From an uncultured Clostridia bacterium (lineage in GTDB: Bacteria > Bacillota > Clostridia > Oscillospirales > JAAYOS01), in contig CANQDU010000008.1 in the NCBI GenBank assembly GCA_947593925.1, positions 1 through 64,000 on the forward strand: 64,000 bases of DNA, in the 5' to 3' direction. The position numbers and the translations under genes are program-made. Of this stretch, positions 16,302 through 24,565 are shown in pieces; within the stretch, counting starts at the first letter, position 1, and each line of letters starts with the position of its first letter. Under the pieces are notes generated by a model. The model made no database searches, was not told the origin of the DNA, and saw only the letters and a program-made list of their open reading frames with translations.

Positions 16302-16577
16302 ATGGATAGATCCGAAAATCTCTTACGCGCGCTTCTCTCCACGCCTCAGGGCGCACGAGTGGCCGGGAACATGGATAAGCTGAAAAATTTCGCCGCGAGC
16401 GCGGAGGGTCAGGCGCTCCTCAGCCAGCTCGGCGGCGCGGGCGGCGACGCTCTCAAGGCGGCGGCGCGCGCCGCCGCCGGAGGCGACCGCGACAGCGCCG
16501 CAAAGCTCGTCAGTACGCTCATGAGCACCCCCGAGGGGGCAAAGCTTGCAATGACGCTCGTCGGTCTGCTCGGCTGA
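16302..16577 (+). CDS. Small protein of unknown function, first of a three-gene cluster
   Basis: A 91-residue protein that I do not recognise. It contains two similar motifs, LLSTPQGARVAGNM near residue 11 and LMSTPEGAKLAMTL near 74, separated by an Ala/Gly-rich helix region (GGAGGDALKAAARAAAGG). No signal peptide or membrane helix. The ATG has GGAGGTG upstream. It is followed after 13 bases by the next gene of the cluster, so the three are almost certainly one transcript. Confidence 0.7.
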   Translation: MDRSENLLRALLSTPQGARVAGNMDKLKNFAASAEGQALLSQLGGAGGDALKAAARAAAGGDRDSAAKLVSTLMSTPEGAKLAMTLVGLLG

Positions 16578-16590
16578 AGGGAGGCACGGG

Positions 16591-17217
16591 ATGGATCCCA
16601 ACATACTCGACGGGATACTCTCCTCGCCGGAGCTGCTCGCGGCGGCGGCCAAGCTCGCCGGTGAGCTTCTTTCCCGCGCCCCGTCGCCGGAGACCGCGCC
16701 CGCTCCGTCCGACGTTGAGTCCGGCACGGCAGCGCCGGATGGCGCCGCACCGGCGGTGGCTTCGTCCGGCGGCGAAAGCGTCCCCGCGTCGGCGCCCGCG
16801 GGACTGTCCGGCGGCTCCGGCGACGCGCCTCGTGGCGGCTCCGCCGACACGCTCTCGGCGCTGATGGGTCTTCTCGGCGGAGCCGCGCCGCCGTCCACCG
16901 CAAGGTCCGGTGAGAGCGCGAATGTCTCCGGCGCTCTGTCGGCTCTTCTAGGCGCGGCGGGCGGAGGACGCCGCGAAGCGCCGTCCTCCCCGCCCGCGCT
17001 CGACCCGAAGCTGCTCGCGGCGGCGGCGCAGGTCCTCGGCGCGGTCGGCACGGACGACGACCGCACGCGGCTGCTCCTCGCGCTGAAGCCGCTTCTTCGC
17101 CGCGAGAAGGCGGAGCGCGTAGACCGCGCCGTTCGAATACTTAAAGTGAGCACCGCCGTACGCGCGGCGATAAATTCCCTTGCCGGAGGTGACAAAGGCG
17201 ATGTACTCAAGATATGA
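16591..17217 (+). CDS. Low-complexity protein of unknown function, second of three
   Basis: A 208-residue protein with ordered ends and a disordered middle. The N-terminus (DGILSSPELLAAAAKLAGELLS) and a later stretch (LDPKLLAAAAQVLGAVG near 130) repeat the same helical pattern, and resemble the STPxGAKLA motifs of the preceding small protein. Residues 30-110 are Ala/Pro/Ser/Gly-rich. The C-terminal part (RTRLLLALKPLLRREKAERVDRAVRI) is helical and basic. The gene overlaps the next one by 17 bases. Function unknown. Confidence 0.65.
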   Translation: MDPNILDGILSSPELLAAAAKLAGELLSRAPSPETAPAPSDVESGTAAPDGAAPAVASSGGESVPASAPAGLSGGSGDAPRGGSADTLSALMGLLGGAAPPSTARSGESANVSGALSALLGAAGGGRREAPSSPPALDPKLLAAAAQVLGAVGTDDDRTRLLLALKPLLRREKAERVDRAVRILKVSTAVRAAINSLAGGDKGDVLKI

Positions 17218-17710
17218 CCCCACGGGGCGCTCCGTCTTCCGCCCGCTCGACGACGCGGAGGGCGGCGGGCAGGACGTTCCCGGCGACGGCTTCGTTTCCG
17301 TCCCGGACGGCTACTCCGGCACGGCGCTTGTACGCGACGCCGCCTTCCCGGACTTTGCGGAGGCGCGCGGCTCCGGGAATGGCGGCCTTCCCCGCGAGAC
17401 GTCCGTCGCCGGGGAGTTTTCCAGCGGCGGGGACGCCTACGGCGCGCCGCACAGCGGGGATGGCGGCGTTGGTGCGTTCGAAACAGTCAGCACGAGCGTG
17501 GGCGCCGCCTCGTCTCCTGCGCGGGACGGCGGCATACTCGCCGCGCTTCGCGGCATCCCCGGCAAGCTGTTCGGCGACGGCGGCATACTCGGCGGGCTCG
17601 ACCTCGGCGACGTCATCCTGCTTCTCATCGTCGCTCTGCTCTTTTTGGAGGACGGTAAGCCCGGCGACCTCGTCATTCTCGCCGCCGTCGCGCTCTTTAT
17701 CGGGCTGTGA
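17201..17710 (+). CDS. Small C-tail-anchored protein of unknown function, third of three
   Basis: A 169-residue protein with a Gly/Ser-rich, probably disordered body and a hydrophobic end of about 35 residues (LDLGDVILLLIVALLFLEDG, then a second hydrophobic run to FIGL). The tail would insert in the membrane as a hairpin. I recall similar LLFLEDG-type tails in uncharacterised small proteins of spore-forming Clostridia, which is a weak hint and not proof of a sporulation role. The ATG at 17201 follows GGAGGTGACAAAG inside the preceding gene, so the start overlaps it. Confidence 0.65.
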   Translation: MYSRYDPTGRSVFRPLDDAEGGGQDVPGDGFVSVPDGYSGTALVRDAAFPDFAEARGSGNGGLPRETSVAGEFSSGGDAYGAPHSGDGGVGAFETVSTSVGAASSPARDGGILAALRGIPGKLFGDGGILGGLDLGDVILLLIVALLFLEDGKPGDLVILAAVALFIGL

Positions 17711-17743
17711 CCCGGTTCTGCGGCGGATTTAATACTCTTTTAA

Positions 17744-17773
17744 TTGACATCCCCTCTCCGCACCGTGTATGAT
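17744..17773 (+). promoter_or_regulatory. Promoter of the vanZ-like gene
   Basis: Perfect -35 TTGACA (17744-17749), an 18-base spacer and TATGAT (17768-17773), 35 bases upstream of the start codon. Confidence 0.75.
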
Positions 17774-17807
17774 TGTCCTACACACGGCACTCGGAGAGGG
17801 GACGGAT

Positions 17808-18434
17808 ATGTACGAGCTTATGACCTCCGGCACGTTCGGCAGATTTTTGCAGGCCGTGCCTATAGCGCTTCTGGCGGGACTCATATACGCGGTCTGCCGC
17901 GCCGCCGCGCTTCATCGGAAGCGCCCGCCCGCGTGGGGACGTGAGGTCGTGCGGCTGCTCTTTGTGTGCTACCTCGCGGGGCTTGCGGCGCTCGTTCTCG
18001 CGCCGCAGAACCTCTGGGGCGACATACTGTACTTCCTGCGCACCGGCAGCTTTGAATACGGCTCGCCGCCGCCTTTCTCCGGCGGGATAAACCTTGTTCC
18101 GACGCTTGTGCGCCTCCTCACGGGAGAGCTTTCGGGTCTCGGCGGCTGGGTGACGGAGATGCTTGTCGGGAACTTCCTGATGTTCCTGCCCCTCGGCGCA
18201 TTTCTGCCGTTCGTGACGGACAGGGTGACGGGCAGAAGCATCTTCGCCGTCGCCGTGCTCGTGCCGCTCGCGGTCGAGACGGTGCAGCTCGCCGTCGGAC
18301 GGAGCGCCGACATCGACGACCTCATATTGAACTTCGCGGGCATCGTCTGCGGCTTCTTTGCCTCCTTTTGGGTGCGCGGACTCATCCGCAGAGCGCGCAG
18401 CCGCTTTACGGGGCAGGCTCCGCGTCCTTGGTAG
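17808..18434 (+). CDS. VanZ family membrane protein
   Basis: A 208-residue membrane protein with the VanZ-like domain. Hydrophobic segments lie near 12-35, 50-70 and 115-135, and a pair near 145-195. The family motif NFLMFLPLGAFLP is at about residue 120 and the polar SADIDDLILNFAG motif at about 168. VanZ of enterococci gives low-level teicoplanin resistance; most homologues have no known role and resistance cannot be inferred here. No other van gene is present. The ATG at 17808 follows GGAGAGGGG. Single gene between its own promoter and a shared terminator. Confidence 0.85.
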   Translation: MYELMTSGTFGRFLQAVPIALLAGLIYAVCRAAALHRKRPPAWGREVVRLLFVCYLAGLAALVLAPQNLWGDILYFLRTGSFEYGSPPPFSGGINLVPTLVRLLTGELSGLGGWVTEMLVGNFLMFLPLGAFLPFVTDRVTGRSIFAVAVLVPLAVETVQLAVGRSADIDDLILNFAGIVCGFFASFWVRGLIRRARSRFTGQAPRPW

Positions 18435-18438
18435 AGCA

Positions 18439-18483
18439 AAGCCCGCCGTCTCCCGGAACAACGTTCCGGGAGACGGCGGGCTT
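18439..18483. terminator. Bidirectional terminator between vanZ-like and acyltransferase genes
   Basis: A perfect 20-bp stem, arms 18439-18458 and 18464-18483, loop CAACG. It lies between two converging genes, 4 bases after one stop and 13 before the other. Confidence 0.9.
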
Positions 18484-18496
18484 CCCCGCAAAAGTT

Positions 18497-19588
18497 TTAG
18501 ATTATCCATCTCCTCACTATCGGTATCTTCGACAGCACGAAGTAGACCGCAAGCGAGACGGCGAGGTTCCCGAGCGCGATGAGAGGTATTGAGAGCGCGG
18601 GCGTGAAGGAATATGCGTACACCCCGAAGTGTATGACCGCGTATATGACGAAAACGTGGACAAGGTACACACAGAAGGATGCCTTTGACAGCCATGTCAC
18701 GGCGGATGCCGCCCTCCCCCTCAGCTTTTTCCCCGCGGCGAGGAACAGTCCGAACACCCCCGCACTCAGCATGGCGGGTCCGAGGCTCATGCCCTCTCCG
18801 AAGTTCTGGAAGAGCTCCCCGCGCCGGAGGCTCATTATCACCGTCCCTCCGAAGATGAACGCGAAGCCTCCGACCGTCAGAGCCGTCGAGAGCTTCACCG
18901 ATATGCCGTAACGGTGGATGTACCATCCGAGAAGGGCGTACCCCTGCGCCGCCCAGCACTGATTTATCAGCCACTGCGCCGCGCTGCCGGAGACGAGAGA
19001 GACCGGCCTGAACGGTCTCAGCGTCGGATAGAGTATGCCGAGGACAAACCAGAGCGCGAGCGCATATCTGAGCGTCTTCCTGTCCGCGTTCCGTACAAAG
19101 ACGCGCATCACCGGCGACGCCGCATAGAACAGCAATATGATGTGCAGGAAGTACAGATGGAACTCCTGCTTGAATACGAGCACTTCCTTTACCGCCTGCC
19201 AGAGCGACGCGGGCGTCAGGTTCCCGTCCGCGAGCAGATGGTAGGTCTTGTACGCCATCGCCCAGAACAGCATGGCGGCGGCTATCCTCAGCAGGTACCT
19301 GCCGTAGAGCTTTCGGAGCGGCAGCTCCCTCTCCGGGTCGAGAAAAAGCACCCCGCTGCACATGAAGAATATCGGCACGCTCCCGCGCACGACGCTCCCC
19401 CAGAACACCGCCGCGCTCCAGTTGAACGAGCCGAGCGGGAAGTTGTACCCCTGCGAGCTGATGTGTACCATTATTACGCCGAGTATCGACACCGCCTTCG
19501 CAAGATCGACGCCGAGGTCCCTTTTTCGCGGCGCGCGCACCTCCGCGCCCGCCGGACGTTCGACCGTCCGGACCGCTTCCTTTGTCAT
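18497..19588 (-). CDS. Membrane acyltransferase (Acyl_transf_3 family)
   Basis: A 363-residue integral membrane O-acyltransferase of the OafA/WecH type, which acetylates sugars or cell-wall polymers. The first transmembrane unit carries the typical DLAKAVSILGVIMVHIS motif near residue 27, with the conserved His. The next segment is RGSVPIFFMCSGVLFL near 70, and about ten hydrophobic helices follow. The likely substrate is a cell-surface glycan, but which one is not visible. The ATG at 19588 has AAGGAGG upstream; the frame stays open further up without a plausible start. Confidence 0.88.
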   Translation of the reverse strand: MTKEAVRTVERPAGAEVRAPRKRDLGVDLAKAVSILGVIMVHISSQGYNFPLGSFNWSAAVFWGSVVRGSVPIFFMCSGVLFLDPERELPLRKLYGRYLLRIAAAMLFWAMAYKTYHLLADGNLTPASLWQAVKEVLVFKQEFHLYFLHIILLFYAASPVMRVFVRNADRKTLRYALALWFVLGILYPTLRPFRPVSLVSGSAAQWLINQCWAAQGYALLGWYIHRYGISVKLSTALTVGGFAFIFGGTVIMSLRRGELFQNFGEGMSLGPAMLSAGVFGLFLAAGKKLRGRAASAVTWLSKASFCVYLVHVFVIYAVIHFGVYAYSFTPALSIPLIALGNLAVSLAVYFVLSKIPIVRRWII

Positions 19589-19626
19589 ATGTGCCTCCTT
19601 CGCCGCGCCGGACCCGGCGCACGGCA

Positions 19627-19658
19627 AACGTCCCCGGACATCTGCGTCCGGGGACGTT
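19627..19658. terminator. Terminator-like hairpin
   Basis: Thirteen-bp stem AACGTCCCCGGAC / GTCCGGGGACGTT with loop ATCTGC, between the minus-strand membrane-anchored protein gene and the acyltransferase gene. The T-run is on the plus-strand side. Confidence 0.75.
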
Positions 19659-19662
19659 CTTT

Positions 19663-20322
19663 TTACTGTATCGTATACGATCCCTTTATCAGCACCTTGC
19701 AGTTCGAGGTGGCCTGGAAGCCGCGCTCCGCGACGGTCACGACGTAGACGTGATTCTGCTGGAGTTGTCCGCCGGCGGCGAGATCCGCGCCGGAGGATAT
19801 GTCGATAAGTCCGGGCGAGCCGGGCGAGACGCAGCTTGCGGTGCCTATGCGCCACAGTATCTCGGTGCCGACCGCACCTATGAGCTTCTGCCCGGCGCTC
19901 ACGTCCACGACGGTGAAGGAGTCGGTCGTACCGGTGGACGGCACGGACGGCGTCTCTCCGCCCGGAGTGGTCGTTCCGCCGGAGACTCCGCGCGACGCTA
20001 TCGCGTCCGCGACGCGGTTGATGAAGTCCTCATCGGCAAAGCCCGCGGCGTACTGCTCCTCAAAGCGGCTTATCTTGTCGTTTATCGACTGATCGACCTG
20101 GGCTATCTTCTCGTCGATAGACTTGTCGAAGTCGTCTACCTTCTGGCCTATTATCTTCTCGATGTTGCTGTTGAGCTGCGGGATGAGCTGCTCTATGTAG
20201 CTCAGCGAAACGAGAGGGTCGTCCGCGCCGCCGAGCTCCGCCGCTATCGCCGCGCCGCCGGCAAGCAGAAGCACCACGAGCAGCACCGTGCAGGCGCAGG
20301 TTATCCACTTTTTCGAGACCAT
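19663..20322 (-). CDS. Membrane-anchored coiled-coil protein of unknown function
   Basis: A 219-residue protein with an N-terminal membrane anchor (residues 8-28), then a helical region with heptad spacing (IEQLIPQLNSNIEKIIGQ, through DEKIAQVDQSINDKISRFEE, about 42-90). A Gly/Thr/Pro linker follows (SGGTTTPGGETP near 115), then a C-terminal beta domain with GQKLIGAVGTEILWRIG, LQQNHVYVVTVAERG and CKVLIKGSYT motifs. The same C-terminal pattern is familiar in extracellular Firmicutes proteins of unknown function. Topology predicts the coiled coil and beta domain outside. It follows the toxin gene after 18 bases and is probably co-transcribed. Confidence 0.75.
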   Translation of the reverse strand: MVSKKWITCACTVLLVVLLLAGGAAIAAELGGADDPLVSLSYIEQLIPQLNSNIEKIIGQKVDDFDKSIDEKIAQVDQSINDKISRFEEQYAAGFADEDFINRVADAIASRGVSGGTTTPGGETPSVPSTGTTDSFTVVDVSAGQKLIGAVGTEILWRIGTASCVSPGSPGLIDISSGADLAAGGQLQQNHVYVVTVAERGFQATSNCKVLIKGSYTIQ

Positions 20323-20340
20323 TTCAATGCACTCCTTTTC

Positions 20341-20715
20341 TTAAACCTTCTCCCGCCCGCCGATGCCGAAGCTGACGGCTATCGCGTCGTCTATCCGGTG
20401 CATGAGCACCCCGTCGATGCGGCCCATCCGCTCGCGCAGACGTCTCTTGTCGAGCGTGCGTATCTGTTCGAGCAGGACCACCGAGTCCTTCGACAGGCCG
20501 AAGGAGCCGGCGCTGAGCTCTATGTGCGTCGGCAGTCTCGCCTTGTTTATCTGCGAGGTTATGGCCGCCGCGATAACGGTCGGGCTGAACTTGTTCCCTA
20601 CGTCGTTCTGGACTATGAGCACCGGGCGCATACCGCCTTGCTCACTGCCTACCACCGGACTCAGGTCCGCGTAGTATATCTCTCCTCTTTTGACATTGAT
20701 TTCCACCGTATTCAC
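20341..20715 (-). CDS. ndoA: EndoA/NdoA (MazF) type mRNA interferase
   Basis: A 124-residue MazF-family RNase, very close in pattern to B. subtilis EndoA, which cuts mRNA at UACAU. The N-terminal strand motif RGEIYYADLSPVVGSEQGG and RPVLIVQND (residues 10-38) hold the family's catalytic Arg, and KLPTH is represented by ARLPTHIEL. Its place after alr matches B. subtilis, but there the antitoxin ndoAI lies between. Here the 220-base gap has no ORF longer than 17 codons, so no antitoxin is visible. Starts are GTG at 20715 or, with better spacing from CCGGAG, GTG at 20706. The gene has its own promoter and a leader of about 185 bases. Confidence 0.93.
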   Translation of the reverse strand: MNTVEINVKRGEIYYADLSPVVGSEQGGMRPVLIVQNDVGNKFSPTVIAAAITSQINKARLPTHIELSAGSFGLSKDSVVLLEQIRTLDKRRLRERMGRIDGVLMHRIDDAIAVSFGIGGREKV

Positions 20716-20903
20716 GCTCCGGAGTCGGATTACGGCCGCCGCGCCGAGGGTCGATTATGTAGCGGCCGCAACATAATTCTGCCCCGAGGACGCGCGCCCT
20801 AAACACCGGCGCGGGGTCCAATATTTACCTCGCCGCGCGGCCTCCGCTCCATAGTATGCGGAGCAGGCCTCGAGGGTCAGCGTGGAAATACAACGTATAT
20901 CTT

Positions 20904-20932
20904 ATTATAGCAAATGCGCGAGGCTTTGGCAA
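20904..20932 (-). promoter_or_regulatory. Promoter of the ndoA-like gene
   Basis: On the minus strand, TTGCCA (20927-20932), 17 bases, and a perfect TATAAT (20904-20909), just beyond the alr stop. The resulting leader (about 20716-20895) is GC-rich and includes an ATTATGT / ACATAAT stem around NotI-like GCGGCCGC. Confidence 0.75.
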
Positions 20933-20935
20933 GCG

Positions 20936-22090
20936 CTATTTGCTCTCCCATATTTTTCCTCGATAATGCCACACCTTCGCTACGCGCGGGGAGGGCGCGC
21001 ACATTATCTCGTAGGGTATCGTCCCCGCGGCGGCGGCGACCTCCTCTATAGGTATCGAGGCGTCTCCGTCGCTTCCGAAGACGGTGACTGCGTCGCCCAC
21101 CCTCGCCTCCGGGATATCCGTGAGGTCTATCATCGACATATCCATACAGATATTTCCTATCTGACGCGCGCGCTTTCCGCAAACGAGCATGTCTATCTTC
21201 CCGGAGAGCGCGCGGTGCAGTCCGTCCGCATAGCCTATCGCCACCGTGCCGGTGCGTATCGGCCCCTCCGAGCGGAAGCGCCGCCCGTAGCTCACCGACA
21301 CCGGCTCCGTGTACTCGTGTATCTGAACTATCCGCGTCCTCAGGCTCATGGCGGGGCGAAGTCCCTCGCAGGGGAGCACCTCGCCGTCCGGCGACACTCC
21401 GTACAGGACTATTCCGGGACGCACCATATCGAACCTCGCGCCCGGGATGTTGAATATCGCGCCGCTGTTCGATATATGCACCGTGCGAAGCGCGACCCCG
21501 CGCTCGCGGAGCAGTCCGAGCAGGTGCGTAAATCTTTCGAGCTGCTCCCGCTGGAACGGCTCGCCCGGTATCTCGCTTGTAGCGAAGTGGGTGAATATCC
21601 CCTCCGCTTCGAGGTGCGGAAGCCGCGCGGCGCGCGCTATTTCGTCCGCCGAGCGGACGGCGGACGCGGCTCCGGTCTCAAATCCGAGGCGGCTCATGCC
21701 GGTGTCCGCCGCGAAGTGGATAAGGAGCTTTTTCCCGCCGCCGGAAAGCGCCGAATCAAGCGTCTCCGCGTACTCGAGCGACCCGACGGTCTGTATCACT
21801 TGAAGCTCCGCAAGCTCCGGCGCGCGCGCGGAATCGCTCACGCCGAGCACCATCACCGGGCGGGTTATCCCCGCCGCGCGAAGCTCCGCCGCTTCGTCCG
21901 CCGTCGCGACGGCGAAGCGATCCGCGCCGCAGTCCTCGAGCACCCGTGCGACCTCCGCCGCGCCGTGGCCGTAGGCGTCCGCCTTGACGACCGCCATCAC
22001 CGCCGCGCTTCCGGCGCGCTCGCGTATCAGCCTGAAATTGTGCTCTATGTTGTCAAGAGAGATCTCCAGATATGTCCGCAAGGCTTTCAC
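20936..22090 (-). CDS. alr: Alanine racemase
   Basis: A PLP enzyme of about 384 residues that makes D-alanine for peptidoglycan. The PLP lysine is in AVVKADAYGHGAAEV near residue 38. The catalytic-Tyr-bearing C-terminal domain is complete (ARQIGNICMDMSMIDL near 310, then YEIMCAPSPRV). The start is uncertain: GTG at 22090 or TTG at 22081, the latter better spaced from the GGGGG ribosome site. Both overlap the end of the upstream lipoprotein gene by about 30-40 bases. Part of the DUF6106-acpS-nnr-lipoprotein-alr run. Confidence 0.95.
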   Translation of the reverse strand: MKALRTYLEISLDNIEHNFRLIRERAGSAAVMAVVKADAYGHGAAEVARVLEDCGADRFAVATADEAAELRAAGITRPVMVLGVSDSARAPELAELQVIQTVGSLEYAETLDSALSGGGKKLLIHFAADTGMSRLGFETGAASAVRSADEIARAARLPHLEAEGIFTHFATSEIPGEPFQREQLERFTHLLGLLRERGVALRTVHISNSGAIFNIPGARFDMVRPGIVLYGVSPDGEVLPCEGLRPAMSLRTRIVQIHEYTEPVSVSYGRRFRSEGPIRTGTVAIGYADGLHRALSGKIDMLVCGKRARQIGNICMDMSMIDLTDIPEARVGDAVTVFGSDGDASIPIEEVAAAAGTIPYEIMCAPSPRVAKVWHYRGKIWESK

Positions 22091-22649
22091 TTCCCCCTGT
22101 ATCAAACGTGTCAAACTCGCACGTGAGGCGTCTTTCGCCGTCCCGCAGGAACTCCGCCGCCGCAGGCGCGAGCGTGTCGAGCGCGACCCACACGCGGGTC
22201 TCGTCCGAGCCGGACGCATAGACGAGGAGCACGCAGTCGGTGCCCGCGCGCTTCTCCGCGCCCACCTCGCGCGGCGAGGCGCTTCTGAACAGCCGTGCCA
22301 CCTCCGCCGCCGCCGTCACCGGCGCCATGCCGAGCGCGGACGGGTCGCCCGCCTCGAAGCTCGCGCCGTCGTACTCCACCGTGCACTCCCCCGCGCCTAT
22401 CGTTATGTCGATGCCCTCGAGCTCGGCGGGCTCGAGGACGCGAACCTTGCATTCGTCGCCCGCGACCGACGCCGCGAGCCGGAAGGAGACGGTGCGCGAG
22501 GGATATTCCGCCGTCACCGTCATCTCGGTATCGAAGTTGCCGAGCGCCGCGAGGCGGTTCAATATGTCCTCGCTCTCCTCCTCGCTCGGGGCGCAGGAGG
22601 TGAGCAGGGCAAGCGTCAACGCTATAAGAAAAACAGATATTTTACGCAA
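22053..22649 (-). CDS. Lipoprotein of unknown function
   Basis: A 198-residue lipoprotein: MRKISVFLIALTLALLTSC, with the lipobox LTSC and Cys19 as the modified residue. The mature part alternates short beta strands (DTEMTVTAEYPSRTVSFRLA, then ECTVEYDGASFEAG), which resembles the LolA-like fold of Firmicutes outer-surface lipoproteins. Substrate or partner unknown. It lies between nnr and alr and overlaps the alr start. Confidence 0.75.
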   Translation of the reverse strand: MRKISVFLIALTLALLTSCAPSEEESEDILNRLAALGNFDTEMTVTAEYPSRTVSFRLAASVAGDECKVRVLEPAELEGIDITIGAGECTVEYDGASFEAGDPSALGMAPVTAAAEVARLFRSASPREVGAEKRAGTDCVLLVYASGSDETRVWVALDTLAPAAAEFLRDGERRLTCEFDTFDTGGSESLADISGDLS

Positions 22650-22681
22650 GGCAGGTCCTCCCGACGGAGGCCGCGCCTCCG

Positions 22682-24208
22682 CTATTTGCGCGGGACTATG
22701 CCCTTCAGCGTGAGCGGGAGCTTTCGGAGCAGGTCGCTCGGCAGCATGCCGAACTCGCCAAGCTCCTCCGCCGCGAGGCTCCCGGCGCGCCCGTGGATGT
22801 ACGCGCCCGCCGCAGCCGCGTCCGCGGGGAAAAGTCCTCCCGCCGCAAGACCGGCGATGACGCCCGCGAGCACGTCGCCCGAGCCGCCCTTCGCCATGCC
22901 GGGGTTCCCGGAGGCGGCGACGAACGTCTCTCCGTTCGGCGCGGCGACGACCGTCGTGCCGCCCTTCAGCACCGTCACGGCGCGCATCGCCTCCGCGAGA
23001 CCTCTCGCTCCGGCGAGACGTCCCGCCTCGAGCGAGCCTCCGAGCCGCGCGAACTCAATATCGTGCGGCGTCACTATCGTAGGCGCTTTGCGCCCGCGCA
23101 GTATATTTATATTCGAGGCGGCGAGGTTTATGCCGTCCGCGTCGAGCACGAGAGTGCACTTCAGCCCAAGTATGAGCTCCGCCGCGAAGCGGTCGCTCTC
23201 CTTCGAGCGGCCGAGGCCGGGCCCGAGAACGACAACGTCCGCCTTCTTTGCCCGTTCGAGCACCTCCTCCGCGGCCTTCGCGGCGTATCCGCCGCCCGCC
23301 GACGGGACCGGGAAGCATATCGTCTCCCGCAGGCCGGACGCCATTATCGGATACACGCACTCCGGCGCCGCCATGTATACAAGTCCCGCGCCGGCGCGGA
23401 GCGCGCCCTCCGCCGCGAGCTGCGGCGCGCCGGTGAGCCCCATGCTTCCGCCGACTATGAGCACGCTGCCGTAGTCGCCCTTGTGCGAATCGCGGCGGCG
23501 CGGCGCTATCTTCTCACAAAGGAAGTCGTCCCCGACGAGGCGGACGTCTCCCCCCGCCGCTTTCTCCGCTTCCGGGGAGAGGCCGATCTCCGCCGTCACG
23601 ACGCGCCCGGAGAGGCTGCGTCCGGGTTCTATGAAGTGCGCGGGCTTCGCGCGTCCGAACGCAACCGTAAGGTCGGCGCGCACCGCGTGCTCGCTTGCCG
23701 CGCCGTCCGCCGCCACGCCGGAGGGCAGGTCGGCGGACACCACCGGCGCGCGGGAGATGTTCATCACCCGCGCCGCCTCGAGCGCCGCGCCGCGAAGGCT
23801 TCCGTGAAAGCCGATGCCGTACACCGCGTCGATTATGACTCCGGCGGCGGCGCAGTATTCCATCGATTCACGCGAGGAGCGCTCGAACGGCTCCTCCTCG
23901 CCGCCGTCGGCAAGGTATCCGTCTCTCATGACGGAGGTGAGCGCGGCGAGCTCTCCGCCCGCGACGGCGTAGACCTTCACCTCCGCGCCGGCGGCGCGGA
24001 GCAGACGTGCGGCTCCGTAGCCGTCCCCGCCGTTTTTTCCTCTGCCGCAGAACACGGCGGCGCGCCCACCTTCCGCGCCGCCCATGAGCGCCGCCGCTTC
24101 CGCGGCGAGCGCCTCCGCCGCGCGCTCCATCAGGACGCGCTCGGGCGTGCCCCGGCGGATCTCCTCCGCCTCGAGCGCCGCCATCTTCTCTTTAGAATAG
24201 AGCCACAT
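22682..24208 (-). CDS. nnr: Bifunctional NAD(P)H-hydrate epimerase / ADP-dependent dehydratase
   Basis: A 508-residue repair enzyme for damaged nicotinamide cofactors. Residues 1-210 are the YjeF_N epimerase domain (VFCGRGKNGGDGYGAARLL near 48, IIDAVYGIGFHG near 125, VVSADLPSGV near 157). Residues 230-505 are the ribokinase-like dehydratase (KGDYGSVLIVGGSMGLTGAP near 243, VVLGPGLG near 325, and GNPGMAKGGSGDVLAGVI near 430, where the GSGD carries the catalytic Asp). In E. coli and B. subtilis the domains are fused or separate. Sits 4 bases behind acpS, a common pairing. Confidence 0.95.
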   Translation of the reverse strand: MWLYSKEKMAALEAEEIRRGTPERVLMERAAEALAAEAAALMGGAEGGRAAVFCGRGKNGGDGYGAARLLRAAGAEVKVYAVAGGELAALTSVMRDGYLADGGEEEPFERSSRESMEYCAAAGVIIDAVYGIGFHGSLRGAALEAARVMNISRAPVVSADLPSGVAADGAASEHAVRADLTVAFGRAKPAHFIEPGRSLSGRVVTAEIGLSPEAEKAAGGDVRLVGDDFLCEKIAPRRRDSHKGDYGSVLIVGGSMGLTGAPQLAAEGALRAGAGLVYMAAPECVYPIMASGLRETICFPVPSAGGGYAAKAAEEVLERAKKADVVVLGPGLGRSKESDRFAAELILGLKCTLVLDADGINLAASNINILRGRKAPTIVTPHDIEFARLGGSLEAGRLAGARGLAEAMRAVTVLKGGTTVVAAPNGETFVAASGNPGMAKGGSGDVLAGVIAGLAAGGLFPADAAAAGAYIHGRAGSLAAEELGEFGMLPSDLLRKLPLTLKGIVPRK

Positions 24209-24211
24209 ACG

Positions 24212-24565
24212 CTATCCCCTTTCGACCGTGACCACAGCCGCCGCCGTGGACGCCGTGTGAGTTATCGAGACCCGGATGTTCGCGCCTGCGTAGCGCTCCG
24301 CCGTCCCGCCGTGCAGGACGATGAGCGGCTCGCCGCGCTCTCCGTGGCGCACCTCGACCTCTCCGAGCGGAATACGGAGTCCCTCGCCCACGGCCTTCAC
24401 GAACGCCTCCTTGGCACAGAAGATACCGGCGGCGCTCCGCGCGCCGTTTTGCGCGACGTAGTCCCGCTCGGCCGCGGTGTAGACGCGCTCCATGAAGCGT
24501 GCGTTTTGCATGGGACGCTCCATACGCGCGATGTCGAGCATGTCTATACCGACCCCCGCTATCAA
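24212..24565 (-). CDS. acpS: Holo-[acyl-carrier-protein] synthase
   Basis: A 117-residue phosphopantetheinyl transferase that activates ACP for fatty-acid synthesis. The two magnesium-binding motifs are visible: GIDMLDIARME at residues 6-16 and FCAKEAFVKAVGEG at about 50-63. The C-terminal strand reads IRVSITHTASTAAAVV. The start overlaps the upstream stop as ATGA. Confidence 0.95.
   Translation of the reverse strand: MIAGVGIDMLDIARMERPMQNARFMERVYTAAERDYVAQNGARSAAGIFCAKEAFVKAVGEGLRIPLGEVEVRHGERGEPLIVLHGGTAERYAGANIRVSITHTASTAAAVVTVERG

Noticed and set aside
17808-18434. VanZ as evidence for glycopeptide resistance
   Set aside because: VanZ-like proteins are widespread and no vanHAX genes are nearby.
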